A stretch of 41,221 nucleotides of DNA from an uncultured Bacilli bacterium (GTDB lineage: Bacteria > Bacillota_I > Bacilli_A > RF39 > UBA660), in the NCBI GenBank assembly GCA_944350365.1, contig CALVOU010000001.1, positions 78,814-120,034 of the forward strand, written 5' to 3'. A program made the position numbers and the translations under genes. The notes beneath the pieces were generated by a model that ran no database searches, was not told the DNA's origin, and saw only the letters and a program-made list of their open reading frames with translations. The stretch's first letter is position 1. Every line of letters begins with the position of its first letter. Shown here piece by piece: positions 9,169 to 18,225 of this stretch.

Positions 9169-10910
9169 GTATAATTAGAGATTTAGAACAAGATATTTTA
9201 AAAATAGTGAAATCGTTAGGTTACGATCTAGATAAAGTAAATTTAATTCCTAGCGGTAGAAAAGAATTTGGAGAATATCAATTAAATAATGCGTTTAGTT
9301 TGGCTAAACAATATCATCAAAATCCCAAAGTAATTGCGGAAAATATTCTAAATGAATTAGAAAAAGATTCAAGGTTTTGTGGATTAAATATAGCGGGTGC
9401 TGGGTTTATCAATCTCAGTCTAAGTGATGAATTTTATATCGAAGCAATGAATACGATTAAACAAGATATTCTTTCTAATATCGATAAACAAGAAAAAAAG
9501 AGAATCATCATCGATTATGGTGGAGCAAATATTGCGAAAACTCTACATGTTGGTCATCTACGTAGTGCTGATATTGGAGAAGCATTAAAACGTTTAACCA
9601 AATTATTAGGACATGAAGTAATTGCGGATGTTCACTTTGGCGATATTGGTAGACAGTCCGGTATGGTTATTTATGAAATCAAGAGTCGCTATCCTAATTT
9701 GTGTTATTTTAAGGAAGATTTTCAAGGAGAAGAGGAAGAACTTCCAATTAAAGTAGAAGATCTTCAAGAAATTTATCCTCTTGCGTCTCAAAAGGCCAAA
9801 GATGACGAGGCAGTAATGGAAGAAGTAAGAACAATTACGATGCAAATAGAACAAGGACATCCTGGATACTCACGTCTTTGGGAGAAAATCAAAGAATTAT
9901 CTAAACAAGATATTAAAGGAATTTATAAACGATTAAACGTTGATTTCGACTTATGGGAGGGAGAAAGTGACTGCTATCCTTATATTCCAAAAGTAATCTC
10001 CCTATTAAAAGAACAAAATTTACTTCGAGAAAGTGAAGGTGCGCTTGTTGTTGATGTCAAACAAGAAACCGATAAAGAACCAATGCCCCCACTAGTAGTT
10101 TTAAAGACTAATGGTGGAACAGTATATCAAACGAGAGAACTCGCTACCCTTATTTCTCGTGAAGAACGTTTTAATCCTGATGAAATTTGGTATTTGACCG
10201 ATAATCGTCAAGAACTATATTTCAAACAAGTATTTCGTGCAGCCAAACTATCTGGTATTAGTAAAGATACCACGAACTTAGAATTCTTTGGTTTTGGAAC
10301 AATGAACGGTCCAGATGGGAAACCATTCAAAACTCGTGCCGGTGGCGTCATGAATCTTGCTGATTTATTAGACATGGTCAAACAAGAAATCGAAAAACGA
10401 ATCAATATCGATATGGTAGCTGAGGACAAAAAAGAGGAAACAGCGGAAAAAATTACGATTGCGACAATTAAATACGCTGATTTCTTACCATTTAGAAGCA
10501 AAGATTTTATCTTTGATGTCAATAAATTCTCTGATTTAGAAGGAAAGACTGGTCCATATCTACTTTATTCTACCGTTAGAATGAAATCTCTACTTACTAA
10601 AGCAAACTGTGATATCGAAAACTTACACATTACCAAAATAAAAACCCAAGAAGAAAAAGAAATCTTTCAACTTCTACTCAGAATGCCAATTATCTTAGAA
10701 AATGCTTTCCAAGAAAAATCTTTAAATGATATCAGCGAATATTTATATAAATTGACAAGTAGTTATAATAAATTCTATGCTGAAAATCATATTTTAACTT
10801 GCGAAGATAACGCTCTAAAAGAGAGTTGGTTAGCACTAACTAAGATTGTTTACGATACAAATATTTTACTGCTTGATACATTAGGAATTATGGTTCCTGA
10901 AAAAATGTAA
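9165..10910 (+). CDS. argS: Arginyl-tRNA synthetase
   Basis: 581 aa class I synthetase that charges tRNA-Arg. An N-terminal additional domain (~1-110) is followed by the HIGH-type motif HVGH in GGANIAKTLHVGHLRSADIG (~residues 121-140), the catalytic Rossmann fold, KTRAGGVMNLADLLD replacing a canonical KMSKS (usual for ArgRS), and the anticodon-binding DALR domain ending in the family-typical LGIMVPEKM. Length is normal. It is the second gene of the DUF1934-argS operon. Confidence 0.98.
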   Translation: MSIIRDLEQDILKIVKSLGYDLDKVNLIPSGRKEFGEYQLNNAFSLAKQYHQNPKVIAENILNELEKDSRFCGLNIAGAGFINLSLSDEFYIEAMNTIKQDILSNIDKQEKKRIIIDYGGANIAKTLHVGHLRSADIGEALKRLTKLLGHEVIADVHFGDIGRQSGMVIYEIKSRYPNLCYFKEDFQGEEEELPIKVEDLQEIYPLASQKAKDDEAVMEEVRTITMQIEQGHPGYSRLWEKIKELSKQDIKGIYKRLNVDFDLWEGESDCYPYIPKVISLLKEQNLLRESEGALVVDVKQETDKEPMPPLVVLKTNGGTVYQTRELATLISREERFNPDEIWYLTDNRQELYFKQVFRAAKLSGISKDTTNLEFFGFGTMNGPDGKPFKTRAGGVMNLADLLDMVKQEIEKRINIDMVAEDKKEETAEKITIATIKYADFLPFRSKDFIFDVNKFSDLEGKTGPYLLYSTVRMKSLLTKANCDIENLHITKIKTQEEKEIFQLLLRMPIILENAFQEKSLNDISEYLYKLTSSYNKFYAENHILTCEDNALKESWLALTKIVYDTNILLLDTLGIMVPEKM

Positions 10911-11007
10911 AAAAATAGGTTGCTTTTCTATAGAAATAATGGTATAAGTTTAAATGATAATTTTAAAATGAAAATAATTTTGTTTTAGATAAATAGGAGG
11001 ACAAAAT

Positions 11008-11448
11008 ATGAGTTTAAAAGATATGAAAAAAGAAGACTTAGAACTTTTATCATATAAAGACATTACGAATTTGTTACTAGAAGAGAAAGGCGAACAAAAT
11101 ACAGCTAATCTATTTAAGAAGATCATTAAATTATTAGAATTACCAGAATCTGTTTTCGATCAAAAAATAGGAGACTATTATACCTCACTAACAACCGATA
11201 AACGTTTTATCCTTTTAGATGATGGAAAATGGGATCTTAGAAGTAGACATACTTCTGATAAGATTATCAAAATTGTCGATGAAGAAGATGATGAGGACTT
11301 AGAAGCAATCAACGAGGAAGAAGAAGAGGAAGAAGAACGTGAAGAGTTCGACAGTATGGATAGTGATGACGATATCGATAATTCTGATGATGAAGATTTA
11401 AAAGATTTAGTCGTATTAGATGAAGATGAACTAGAATTAGATCAATAA
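11008..11448 (+). CDS. rpoE: RNA polymerase delta subunit
   Basis: 146 aa. The N-terminal ~85 residues form the folded HARE-HTH domain (SYKDITNLLLEEKG...FILLDDGKWDLRSR). The C-terminal ~60 residues are almost entirely Glu/Asp, the disordered acidic tail that gives delta its nucleic-acid-mimic function in polymerase recycling. This subunit is restricted to Bacilli and relatives, so it is a good taxonomic marker. AGGAGGA precedes ATG 11008. The 3' end of the coding region is itself one arm of the terminator. Confidence 0.95.
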   Translation: MSLKDMKKEDLELLSYKDITNLLLEEKGEQNTANLFKKIIKLLELPESVFDQKIGDYYTSLTTDKRFILLDDGKWDLRSRHTSDKIIKIVDEEDDEDLEAINEEEEEEEEREEFDSMDSDDDIDNSDDEDLKDLVVLDEDELELDQ

Positions 11449-11465
11449 TTCTAGTTTTCTTTTTT
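11431..11465 (+). terminator. Terminator overlapping the end of rpoE
   Basis: Arms CTAGAATTA (11431-11439) and TAATTCTAG (11446-11454) around a 6-nt loop, then TTTTCTTTTTT. The left arm encodes the last residues of delta and the right arm starts at the stop codon. Confidence 0.85.
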
Positions 11466-11497
11466 AAGTAATGATATAATGCTTATGGGTGAAGAAT

Positions 11498-12499
11498 ATG
11501 AATTTTATTGAAAGAACAAAGATGCGTGCGAAAGAGAAAAAAATGAAAATTGTTCTTCCAGAAACAATGGATGAAAGAGTACTAGAAGCAGCATCTATCG
11601 CACTTAAAGAAGAGTTAGCGGATATTATTTTAATTGGAAATAAAACTGAAGTAGAAAAAAAGTGTCCACATTTGGACTTAAGTAAAGCTGAGTTTATTGA
11701 TCCACAAACATCGAATTTAACCGAACAATATACTGAACAATTAGCCGAGTTAAGAAAAAATAAGGGAATGACAAAAGAAGAAGCAAAACGCTTATTAACA
11801 GAAGATTATATGTATTTTGCTTGTATGTTAGTGTATAATCATCAAGCAGATGGCGTTGTCTCTGGAGCATGTCATTCGACCGCAAATACGTTGAGACCAT
11901 CTCTTCAAATTATTAAAACCAAACCAGGCTGTGAACTTGTATCGGCATTCTTTTTAATGGTGGTACCAGATTGCCCTTATGGAGAGAAGGGAACCTTTAT
12001 TTTTGCTGATTCGGGATTGGAACAAAATCCTGATTCTGAAAAGTTGGCAGCGATTGCGAAATCTAGTGCGGAAAGCTTTGAACTATTAGTCGAAGCTGAA
12101 CCAATTGTGGCCTTTTTATCCCATTCTACTAAAGGTAGTGCCAAACATGCTGATGTCGATAAAGTGGTAAAAGCAGTAGAAATTGCTAAGAGTAAATATC
12201 CAGAATATAAAATGGACGGGGAGCTTCAACTCGATGCCGCAATTGTCGAAGAGGTAGCAAAATCCAAAGCGCCAGATAGCGAAGTGGCCGGTCATGCTAA
12301 TGTCTTGATTTTCCCTGATCTAGATGCGGGAAATATTGGCTATAAATTAGTTCAGCGCTTAGCTAAAGCCGAAGCTTATGGACCAATTACTCAAGGAATC
12401 AATGCGCCAATTAACGATTTATCACGTGGATGTTCAAGTGAAGACATCGTAGGTGTCATTGCAATCACTGCAGTTCAGGCTCAAGCAACGAAAAAGTAA
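11498..12499 (+). CDS. pta: Phosphate acetyltransferase
   Basis: 333 aa. Interconverts acetyl-CoA plus phosphate and acetyl phosphate plus CoA, in the acetate pathway for fermentative ATP production. Family signatures are KIVLPETMDERVLEAA near the N-terminus, ADGVVSGACHSTANTLRP, and the C-terminal GHANVLIFPDLDAGNIGYKLVQRLA then GPITQGINAPINDLSRG. Length fits the short Pta form. ATG 11498 is preferred to GTG 11489 because GGGTGA (11487-11492) is then the ribosome binding site. A TATAAT at 11475-11480 suggests its own promoter after the rpoE terminator. ackA is not in the window. Confidence 0.97.
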   Translation: MNFIERTKMRAKEKKMKIVLPETMDERVLEAASIALKEELADIILIGNKTEVEKKCPHLDLSKAEFIDPQTSNLTEQYTEQLAELRKNKGMTKEEAKRLLTEDYMYFACMLVYNHQADGVVSGACHSTANTLRPSLQIIKTKPGCELVSAFFLMVVPDCPYGEKGTFIFADSGLEQNPDSEKLAAIAKSSAESFELLVEAEPIVAFLSHSTKGSAKHADVDKVVKAVEIAKSKYPEYKMDGELQLDAAIVEEVAKSKAPDSEVAGHANVLIFPDLDAGNIGYKLVQRLAKAEAYGPITQGINAPINDLSRGCSSEDIVGVIAITAVQAQATKK

Positions 12500-12518
12500 G
12501 AGAAATCTTGCTTTTTTT
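12494..12518 (+). terminator. Terminator after pta
   Basis: AAGTAAGA (12494-12501) pairs with TCTTGCTT (12506-12513) through one G-U pair around GAAA, followed by a T run. Confidence 0.75.
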
Positions 12519-12558
12519 CTTTTATCCTTTATAATAATAACCATTAAGGAGGACAAAA

Positions 12559-12936
12559 ATGGAACAAAAAACAAAGAAGAAAATTAGCCGTTTAATCCTT
12601 GCCCCAGCAATCGTGATAATCAGTGGAGTTGTTGGCTACAACATTGGATTAAACAAAGAAAAAGATGAAAAAACGCTATTAGAAGGAAGCTTACAAAAGG
12701 CTTTTTATACTGAGCTGAACGAAAGTCCAATGATTATTAAACAAAGAGGTATATCCTCTACAATGTATGTTGATGTATTGACCAATGTAAGCTATAAATT
12801 AAAAGAATTGAACGAAGAAAAAATCGTTCCAGTTTATCAAGAAATACCAGCAGATATTTTATTTTTACCTGATAATCAAGAAGGAAAAAAAGAGTTAGTA
12901 AAATATCTACAAGAAAAAAGTACGGACATTGAGTAA
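12559..12936 (+). CDS. Hypothetical single-pass membrane protein
   Basis: 125 aa. I do not recognise the family. A basic N-terminus (KKKISR) precedes one hydrophobic segment (about residues 11-27, ILAPAIVIISGVVGYNIG), then a charged soluble domain, probably extracytoplasmic. No cysteine or obvious catalytic motif is seen. TATAAT about 30 nt upstream and a strong AAGGAGG ribosome binding site indicate its own expression. It lies between pta and a serine hydrolase, with no clear functional link. Confidence 0.7.
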   Translation: MEQKTKKKISRLILAPAIVIISGVVGYNIGLNKEKDEKTLLEGSLQKAFYTELNESPMIIKQRGISSTMYVDVLTNVSYKLKELNEEKIVPVYQEIPADILFLPDNQEGKKELVKYLQEKSTDIE

Positions 12937-12973
12937 GAGATATTTATCGTTGTACAAAAAGAGAAACAAAAAT

Positions 12974-13002
12974 TTGAAAATCTGTACTATTTATAGTAAA
13001 AT
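12974..13002 (+). promoter_or_regulatory. SigA promoter of the serine hydrolase gene
   Basis: TTGAAA (12974-12979), 17-nt spacer, TAAAAT (12997-13002). Start codon 13032 follows at a suitable distance. Confidence 0.75.
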
Positions 13003-13031
13003 ACAGCCATGAATAAAAAAGAGAGATATCT

Positions 13032-14411
13032 ATGAATTATGATAAAATTTTTGAAAACTTTTTAGACCAAGTTCAAAAAGAAGGAACCTATGCGACTCGT
13101 GAATACTTAGCCGAAGCAACCAAGAAAATGTTAGAGATTGTCAAAGCAAATAAAGACTCCACTCCAGAAGAGTTAGTTGAGGCGGTTATCGAAGATAATA
13201 TCCACTTTTTAGAAGATATGAGAAACAATTATCCGGTTCCTGGATATACAGTAGGAATGAAAGTCGGAAATATCAATGTAAAATTATATGGCGGTTATAT
13301 GGATGAAACCAAGCGACAAATGTCTGAAGATGCCTTGTTCGATATCGCATCCATTACAAAGTTATATACTCAAATTATTGCCTATAACTTAATCAAAGAA
13401 GGATATTTTTCCTACGAAGATAAAATAAACGATTTAGATCCACGCTTTTCTCAAGTGGGAGATTTAACGGTTGGAGATGTTTTAACTTTCACGACAGAAT
13501 TTAAAACGAATGGTCGCCTTTCTGATAAAGAGACGATTAGCGAAGCGAAAGACTGTCTATACAACATGAATGTTGTCGCGACGGGAAAATACAATTATAA
13601 CGATATGGGCATGATGTTGATGAAAGAAGTCATGGAAAATGTGACAGGAAAAAGCTATGAAGATTTATTAAAAGAATATATCACCGATAAATTAGTCTTA
13701 AACGATACCCACCTAATTATCCCATCATCTAAAATAGAACGTTTAACGGGTACACCAAATGCTAGTGTTGGTATCGTCAATGATCCGAGTGCTTTATCGG
13801 TAGGTGGTTACAGTGGCCATGCAGGAATTAAAGTAACAAGTGATGATTTAATTCGTCTTGGTGAAGGTTTCCTAGATGGAACAATATTTCCAATAGAGAG
13901 CCAAAAAGATGCTTATACTCCAGGTATATCCATTTATCCTGAAGGAGGAAAAGCCAACAGAGGAATTATGGGAAATACGTATACAGCCCATGAAAAAGGC
14001 TTAGCTATCACTTATATTGATAAATTAAGTCCTATTCAAAGCTTTGTTTCTCAAGGAAGTACCAGAACTCAGCTTACAATTGGACCAGATTCTGTGAGTA
14101 CGATTCTACTTAACCCAAGTTCGATGGGAATAGAAAGGGCGAAGGAAGAAGAAGCGAAGATTAATGCTACTCGTCAAGCAAAAGGACAAGCTCCATTATC
14201 TTTAGTAAAAGAGTTCACATTTGATCGTAACGGAAACAAAGTAAAATATCAATTAATTGATGCTAGACAGATGGCACCAGATAGTAAGACAATGGAACCT
14301 ATTATAACGATGAATGCCATTACAAGTTTACGTCTTAGATTCTTAAACGAGGTAATTAAAGAATACGATCGTAATTACCAAAAAGAAATCAATATCACTT
14401 ATCATAAATAG
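13032..14411 (+). CDS. Serine beta-lactamase-like hydrolase (class C/DD-peptidase superfamily)
   Basis: 459 aa without a clear signal peptide, so probably cytoplasmic. The SxxK motif is S107-I-T-K110 (DIASITKLYTQ), and the second motif appears as Y189-N-D in KYNYNDMGMMLMKEVME, matching the YxN/YSD position of the superfamily. A HEKGLAITYID region may supply the third motif. The first ~65 residues are a helical extension outside the core. Related proteins hydrolyse esters or peptides; beta-lactam resistance should not be assumed. It is monocistronic, with its own promoter and a following terminator. Confidence 0.82.
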   Translation: MNYDKIFENFLDQVQKEGTYATREYLAEATKKMLEIVKANKDSTPEELVEAVIEDNIHFLEDMRNNYPVPGYTVGMKVGNINVKLYGGYMDETKRQMSEDALFDIASITKLYTQIIAYNLIKEGYFSYEDKINDLDPRFSQVGDLTVGDVLTFTTEFKTNGRLSDKETISEAKDCLYNMNVVATGKYNYNDMGMMLMKEVMENVTGKSYEDLLKEYITDKLVLNDTHLIIPSSKIERLTGTPNASVGIVNDPSALSVGGYSGHAGIKVTSDDLIRLGEGFLDGTIFPIESQKDAYTPGISIYPEGGKANRGIMGNTYTAHEKGLAITYIDKLSPIQSFVSQGSTRTQLTIGPDSVSTILLNPSSMGIERAKEEEAKINATRQAKGQAPLSLVKEFTFDRNGNKVKYQLIDARQMAPDSKTMEPIITMNAITSLRLRFLNEVIKEYDRNYQKEINITYHK

Positions 14412-14415
14412 AAAA

Positions 14416-14456
14416 AGAGAATACCATTCTTCAATCATGAGATTGGTATTTTCTTT
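14416..14456 (+). terminator. Terminator after the serine hydrolase
   Basis: AATACCA (14420-14426) and TGGTATT (14444-14450), extendable by a few bases, followed by TTCTTTT. Confidence 0.65.
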
Positions 14457-14495
14457 TCGCTTCTCATAATTATTTTTGATTGAAAAAGAATGTGG

Positions 14496-14520
14496 TATAC
14501 TAGATTTAGAATTTAGGTGA
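14496..14520 (+). promoter_or_regulatory. Extended -10 promoter and ribosome binding site of the HIT gene
   Basis: TGGTATACT (TATACT at 14496-14501) is an extended -10. AGGTGA at 14515-14520 is followed by AAAA-type spacing to 14527. This ribosome binding site decides that the gene should start near 14527, not 14578. Confidence 0.6.
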
Positions 14521-14526
14521 TAAAAA

Positions 14527-15135
14527 GTAAGCTGTATTTTCTGTACCTTAGATAAATCAAAAAGAGAAAATACAATATTGGAAGAAACAACATACTTTTA
14601 TGTTATTCCTGCTGTAGGATCTTTGGTAGTTGGATATGTATTAATTCTATGTAAAAGACATATCTATTCGATGGCGGAATTAAACAATAAAGAACAAAAA
14701 GAATATGAAGACTTAATAGAAAAATATAGAAATATCTTTAAGAGTATCTATAAAAAATATCCAATTGTTTTTGAAAATGGTTCTCCCAATATTGAAAATA
14801 AAACTAAAGCCAATAGTATAGATCATGCCCATACTCATATTGTTAATTATCAATATAAAAATGAAGAAAAGATAATAAAGAATCTAAACTTTAATCCAAT
14901 AGGTGAATTAACCCAGTTAACTAAGAAACAAAATTATATATTGTATATTAATCCTAACAAAGTCATCTATATGACGACTAATTTCCCATCAATCAGTCAA
15001 TTGATGAGATTGGTGATGGCTAAAGAACTAAAAATAGAGTCCAAATACAAATGGGAAAAAGAAACTTTTAAAGAAAATATAGAACAGACCATTATAGACA
15101 TTACCACTAGTATAACAAATAATTCTAAAAAATAA
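14527..15135 (+). CDS. HIT-family protein whose expected start codon is missing
   Basis: HIT (histidine triad) proteins are nucleotide hydrolases or transferases. The HxHxH motif is in DHAHTHIVNY, preceded by FENGS where relatives often have FEHGS. The N-terminal segment ETTYFYVIPAVGSLVVGYVL followed by CKRHIYSMAEL matches a HIT core and is not a membrane helix. The first usable start in frame is TTG 14578 (185 aa). Upstream codons in the same frame encode SCIFCTLDK, an N-terminal CxxC typical of HIT proteins, immediately after an ideal ribosome binding site AGGTGA (14515-14520). At the expected start position (14527) the codon is GTA. The gene may use a non-canonical start, have lost its start, or initiate at TTG without the CxxC. 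Confidence 0.75.
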   Translation, partial: VSCIFCTLDKSKRENTILEETTYFYVIPAVGSLVVGYVLILCKRHIYSMAELNNKEQKEYEDLIEKYRNIFKSIYKKYPIVFENGSPNIENKTKANSIDHAHTHIVNYQYKNEEKIIKNLNFNPIGELTQLTKKQNYILYINPNKVIYMTTNFPSISQLMRLVMAKELKIESKYKWEKETFKENIEQTIIDITTSITNNSKK

Positions 15136-15144
15136 ATAAAAAAA

Positions 15145-15190
15145 TCTAGAAGTAGGTCTTATAAAAATCTAGAAGTAGGTCTTATAAAAA
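15145..15190 (+). repeat. Two tandem copies of a 23-bp unit
   Basis: TCTAGAAGTAGGTCTTATAA starts at 15145 and again at 15168, period 23, with a third partial AAAACTAG after it. It lies between the HIT gene and the prfA promoter; no role is evident. Confidence 0.9.
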
Positions 15191-15259
15191 CTAGTAGCAT
15201 TCCCTAAGAAAATATGATATAATGGGTACGATTTTTAATACAGGAAAGGAGATATTGAC

Positions 15260-16330
15260 ATGATTGAAAGATTAGATGCGATTGAAAAAAAATATCAAGA
15301 AATCCAAGAAAGTTTGACAAATCCTGAAGTATATAGTGATATGAACAAAATGAAAGAACTTTCTAAAGAAGCAGCTGATTTAGAAGATACAGTAGTTGCT
15401 TATCGTAAATATAAAAAAGTTCTATCTGGAATTGAAGATACCAAAGAAATGGTAAAAGATCCAGAAATGGCAGAAATTGCGAGAGAAGAATTAGAAAATT
15501 TAGAAGTAGAAAAAACAACTCTTGAACAAGAATTAGAAAAATTATTAATTCCTAAAGATCCTAATGATGGTAAGAATGTTATTGTAGAAATTCGTGGAGC
15601 TGCAGGTGGCGATGAAGCGAATATTTTTGCGGGAGATTTATTTAGAATGTATTCTCGTTATGCAGAAAAACAAGGCTTTAAAATCGAAATTATCGATGCG
15701 GAAGAAGGCGAAGCTGGAGGATTTTCTCAAATTGAATTCATGGTTAAAGGGAAAAATGTTTATTCTAAATTAAAATATGAAAGTGGTTCTCACCGAGTAC
15801 AACGAGTTCCAGAAACAGAATCTCAAGGAAGAATTCAAACTTCTACCGCAACAGTCTTAGTTATGCCAGAAGCAGAAGATGTCAATATTGAAATTAACCC
15901 AAGTGATTTGCGAATTGATATTTATCGTTCAAGTGGTTGTGGAGGTCAAGGGGTAAATACAACCGACTCTGCTGTTAGAATTACCCATATCCCAACCGGA
16001 ACCGTAGTTACTTGTCAAAATGAACGTAGCCAAATTCAGAATAAAGAACAAGCAATGAAAGTATTACGTGCTCGTCTTTATGAACAAGAATGTAGAAAAC
16101 AAGAAGAAGAACTTGGTGCGGAAAGAAGAAATAAGATTGGTACAGGAGACCGTGCCGAAAAAATCAGAACTTATAATTATCCGCAAAATCGAGTTACTGA
16201 TCACCGAATTGGTTATACAACAAATAATCTAGATAGAATTATGAACGGAGCGATCGATGAAATAATCGAAGCGTTAATTACCGAAGATCAAAAAAGAAAA
16301 TTAGCAGGACAAGAAGACGCATCTCTATAA
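15260..16330 (+). CDS. prfA: Peptide chain release factor 1
   Basis: 356 aa. Recognises UAA/UAG in the ribosomal A site and triggers peptide release. The catalytic GGQ is in [18 protein letters not shown] near residue 230, and the [16 protein letters not shown] segment and C-terminal region are typical of RF1. A strong AGGAAAGGAG ribosome binding site precedes ATG 15260, and TATAAT lies ~40 nt upstream. It is followed by prmC, the methyltransferase that modifies the GGQ glutamine, a conserved pairing. Confidence 0.98.
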   Translation: MIERLDAIEKKYQEIQESLTNPEVYSDMNKMKELSKEAADLEDTVVAYRKYKKVLSGIEDTKEMVKDPEMAEIAREELENLEVEKTTLEQELEKLLIPKDPNDGKNVIVEIRGAAGGDEANIFAGDLFRMYSRYAEKQGFKIEIIDAEEGEAGGFSQIEFMVKGKNVYSKLKYESGSHRVQRVPETESQGRIQTSTATVLVMPEAEDVNIEINPSDLRIDIYRSSGCGGQGVNTTDSAVRITHIPTGTVVTCQNERSQIQNKEQAMKVLRARLYEQECRKQEEELGAERRNKIGTGDRAEKIRTYNYPQNRVTDHRIGYTTNNLDRIMNGAIDEIIEALITEDQKRKLAGQEDASL

Positions 16331-16362
16331 GAATGCGTTTTTTTATAGAAAGAAGGAGTTAT

Positions 16363-17193
16363 ATGGCGACAGTTGAAGAATTAATTATTAATGGTAAGAA
16401 AAAAGTACATTCTACTCACGCTAAAATGTTGTTAGCCGATTTATTAAATCTAAATCCCTTAGAATTATTGCTTCATCTAGATGAGGAGGTAACACCTGAA
16501 GTGGAACAACACTATTATGAACAAATTCAAAAACTCGCAAATCAAGAACCACTTCAATACGTAATCGGCAATGTTAATTTCTACGGTAATACGTTTGTAG
16601 TTAATCCTAAAGTATTAATTCCTCGTTTTGAAACAGAAGAATTAGTAGAAAATACTTTAAATTTTATTCAATATTATTTTTCTGAACAAGATCTAAAAAT
16701 TATCGATCTAGGGACAGGATCAGGGTGTATTGGAATCACTTTAAAAAAGAAAATTCCTACATCCCAAGTAACTCTCGTTGATATTTCTAAAGAAGCTTTA
16801 ACGGTAGCTTTAGAAAATGCCAAACAGTTAGAAGCCGAGGTTACTTGCTTAGAAAGTGATTTCTGGGAAAAAGTGCCTGGCAAATATCATATTGTAATCA
16901 GTAATCCACCTTATTTAAAACAAGACGAAGAAGTGGAAAATATCGTCGTTCAAAATGAACCTCATCTAGCCTTATATGCCGGTGAAGATGGCTTAGATTG
17001 TTACCAAAAAATCTTATCAGAAATCAAAGAACATCTAGAAGAAGAATACTTAGTGGCATTTGAAATTGGTGCAGATCAAGGCTTACCATTAAAGAAGATG
17101 TTTCAAGAAGTATTTACAGATGCATTAATTACATTAAAAAAAGATCTTCAAGGCCGTGATCGAATGATTTTTGCCCTAAAAAAGAAAGCCTAA
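16363..17193 (+). CDS. prmC: Release factor glutamine methyltransferase PrmC
   Basis: 276 aa. Methylates the Gln of the GGQ motif of release factors with S-adenosylmethionine. It has an N-terminal helical domain (~1-75), the SAM-binding motif IIDLGTGSGCIG (~113-124) and the substrate-Gln-binding NPPY at 181-184. ATG 16363 is chosen over the upstream ATG 16333 because AGAAGGAG sits just before it and relatives start here. It lies 32 nt after prfA. Its last 4 nt overlap the end of the convergent DUF2935-like gene. Confidence 0.96.
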   Translation: MATVEELIINGKKKVHSTHAKMLLADLLNLNPLELLLHLDEEVTPEVEQHYYEQIQKLANQEPLQYVIGNVNFYGNTFVVNPKVLIPRFETEELVENTLNFIQYYFSEQDLKIIDLGTGSGCIGITLKKKIPTSQVTLVDISKEALTVALENAKQLEAEVTCLESDFWEKVPGKYHIVISNPPYLKQDEEVENIVVQNEPHLALYAGEDGLDCYQKILSEIKEHLEEEYLVAFEIGADQGLPLKKMFQEVFTDALITLKKDLQGRDRMIFALKKKA

Positions 17194-18125
17194 GCTTTCT
17201 TTACATTATAAATAACTCCTTGTAATAAATAATTAAAATAAAGAATAAACGTATATAAATTATCCCAGAAAAGTGGTTCAACGATAAAGTATAGTTCTTT
17301 ATCCAAGATATTTTGAATTATTGTTTCTAAGAAATCTTGAAATTCTTGAACGGTAGCTAAAGCGATTTGACTAAGTTCATTTTGAAAAGCGGGGTCAATA
17401 TTTTCATTATTGTATTCATCCAGTAATTCATCAAAACGTTGCTCAAACTCTCTAGCTTTTTGGATAATGGCTTCCTGAGAAGGATCAGCTAATCCCCCAA
17501 TAAATTGCGCAATATTTTTCATGGATAAAGAATAACGAGATTCATAGCCCAATACAAAAATAGGATCAATACTTGTTTTCTCATTGATACGAGTTAAATC
17601 ATTGATATATAAACCAATTTCTCGCAATATGAAGTTATAAAATAATGGATAGGAATAAGAAAATGTTTCTTGAGTAATCATTTCATTCAAAAGTGAAGAA
17701 ACAAAATCAAAGAAATTAGTAGCTAATATAATTGCATCTTCATTTAATTTTTGAATCGTAATTAACTGTTCTTCCGTTGGAGAAGGAGCAGTATCCACGG
17801 TTTTAATTGTACCTTCTTCTTCGGTAAGTACAGTATCCAAATCAATCCCAAATAACTTTTCTGTTAATAATTCAGTATCTAATGTGTAAGGCGTAACAAA
17901 TATCCCTGTATCCCAAAAATCAGTTAACAAAGTATTATTGGATAATTCAAAAGTCTTCTTTAAATATTCATCACACCGCTTCCTAAAGTCTCGAGCGGTA
18001 TCGATATAACTTTGGTATTTTACTGGCAAAGATAATTCAATATTCACTGTAAAATCTCGAATCGTTCGTAGATAGAAAAGATTATCTGTTAAAGATTGTT
18101 GAACAAAAAGCGTATCATTAATCAT
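17190..18125 (-). CDS. DUF2935-like helical protein
   Basis: 311 aa, mostly helical with two similar halves. The pattern fits DUF2935 as found in Clostridia and Bacilli: an N-terminal SLTDNLFYLRTIRDF segment, FVTPYTLDTE, then YPLFYNFILREIGLYI, and a second unit ending IAQFIGGLADPSQEAIIQKA followed by EFEQRFDELL. From memory, relatives carry EHA-type His/Glu residues in these helices; here those positions read RDF, KNIAQF and NFILREI, so a metal site may be lost. Function is unknown. The start has an AGAGGTG ribosome binding site. It is divergent from spoIIR, hinting at sporulation-time expression only by position. Confidence 0.68.
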   Translation of the reverse strand: MINDTLFVQQSLTDNLFYLRTIRDFTVNIELSLPVKYQSYIDTARDFRKRCDEYLKKTFELSNNTLLTDFWDTGIFVTPYTLDTELLTEKLFGIDLDTVLTEEEGTIKTVDTAPSPTEEQLITIQKLNEDAIILATNFFDFVSSLLNEMITQETFSYSYPLFYNFILREIGLYINDLTRINEKTSIDPIFVLGYESRYSLSMKNIAQFIGGLADPSQEAIIQKAREFEQRFDELLDEYNNENIDPAFQNELSQIALATVQEFQDFLETIIQNILDKELYFIVEPLFWDNLYTFILYFNYLLQGVIYNVKKA

Positions 18126-18175
18126 TTAAACACCTCTCGTTAAACTATATGATTAACTAAAAAAAATATACAAAT

Positions 18176-18206
18176 TGAATAAAAAAAAATATTCTGTTTC
18201 AATATA
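18176..18206 (+). promoter_or_regulatory. Possible forespore (SigF/SigG-type) promoter of spoIIR
   Basis: TGAATA (18176-18181) followed after 18 nt by CAATATA (18200-18206), resembling forespore sigma promoters. spoIIR is a SigF target in B. subtilis, which supports but does not prove the reading. Confidence 0.42.
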
Positions 18207-18225
18207 GGACTAAGGAGAGTGGCCT

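Noticed and set aside
14533-14575. Leader hairpin TGTATTTTCT / AGAAAATACA before TTG 14578
   Set aside because: The 10-bp inverted repeat is real, but it falls in sequence that encodes the N-terminal CxxC of the HIT protein, so a regulatory role is not needed to explain it.
14578-14640. N-terminal membrane helix in the 14.6 kb gene
   Set aside because: The hydrophobic stretch VIPAVGSLVVGYVLIL is the first beta strands of the HIT fold, as shown by the following KRHIYSMAEL and later HAHTH.
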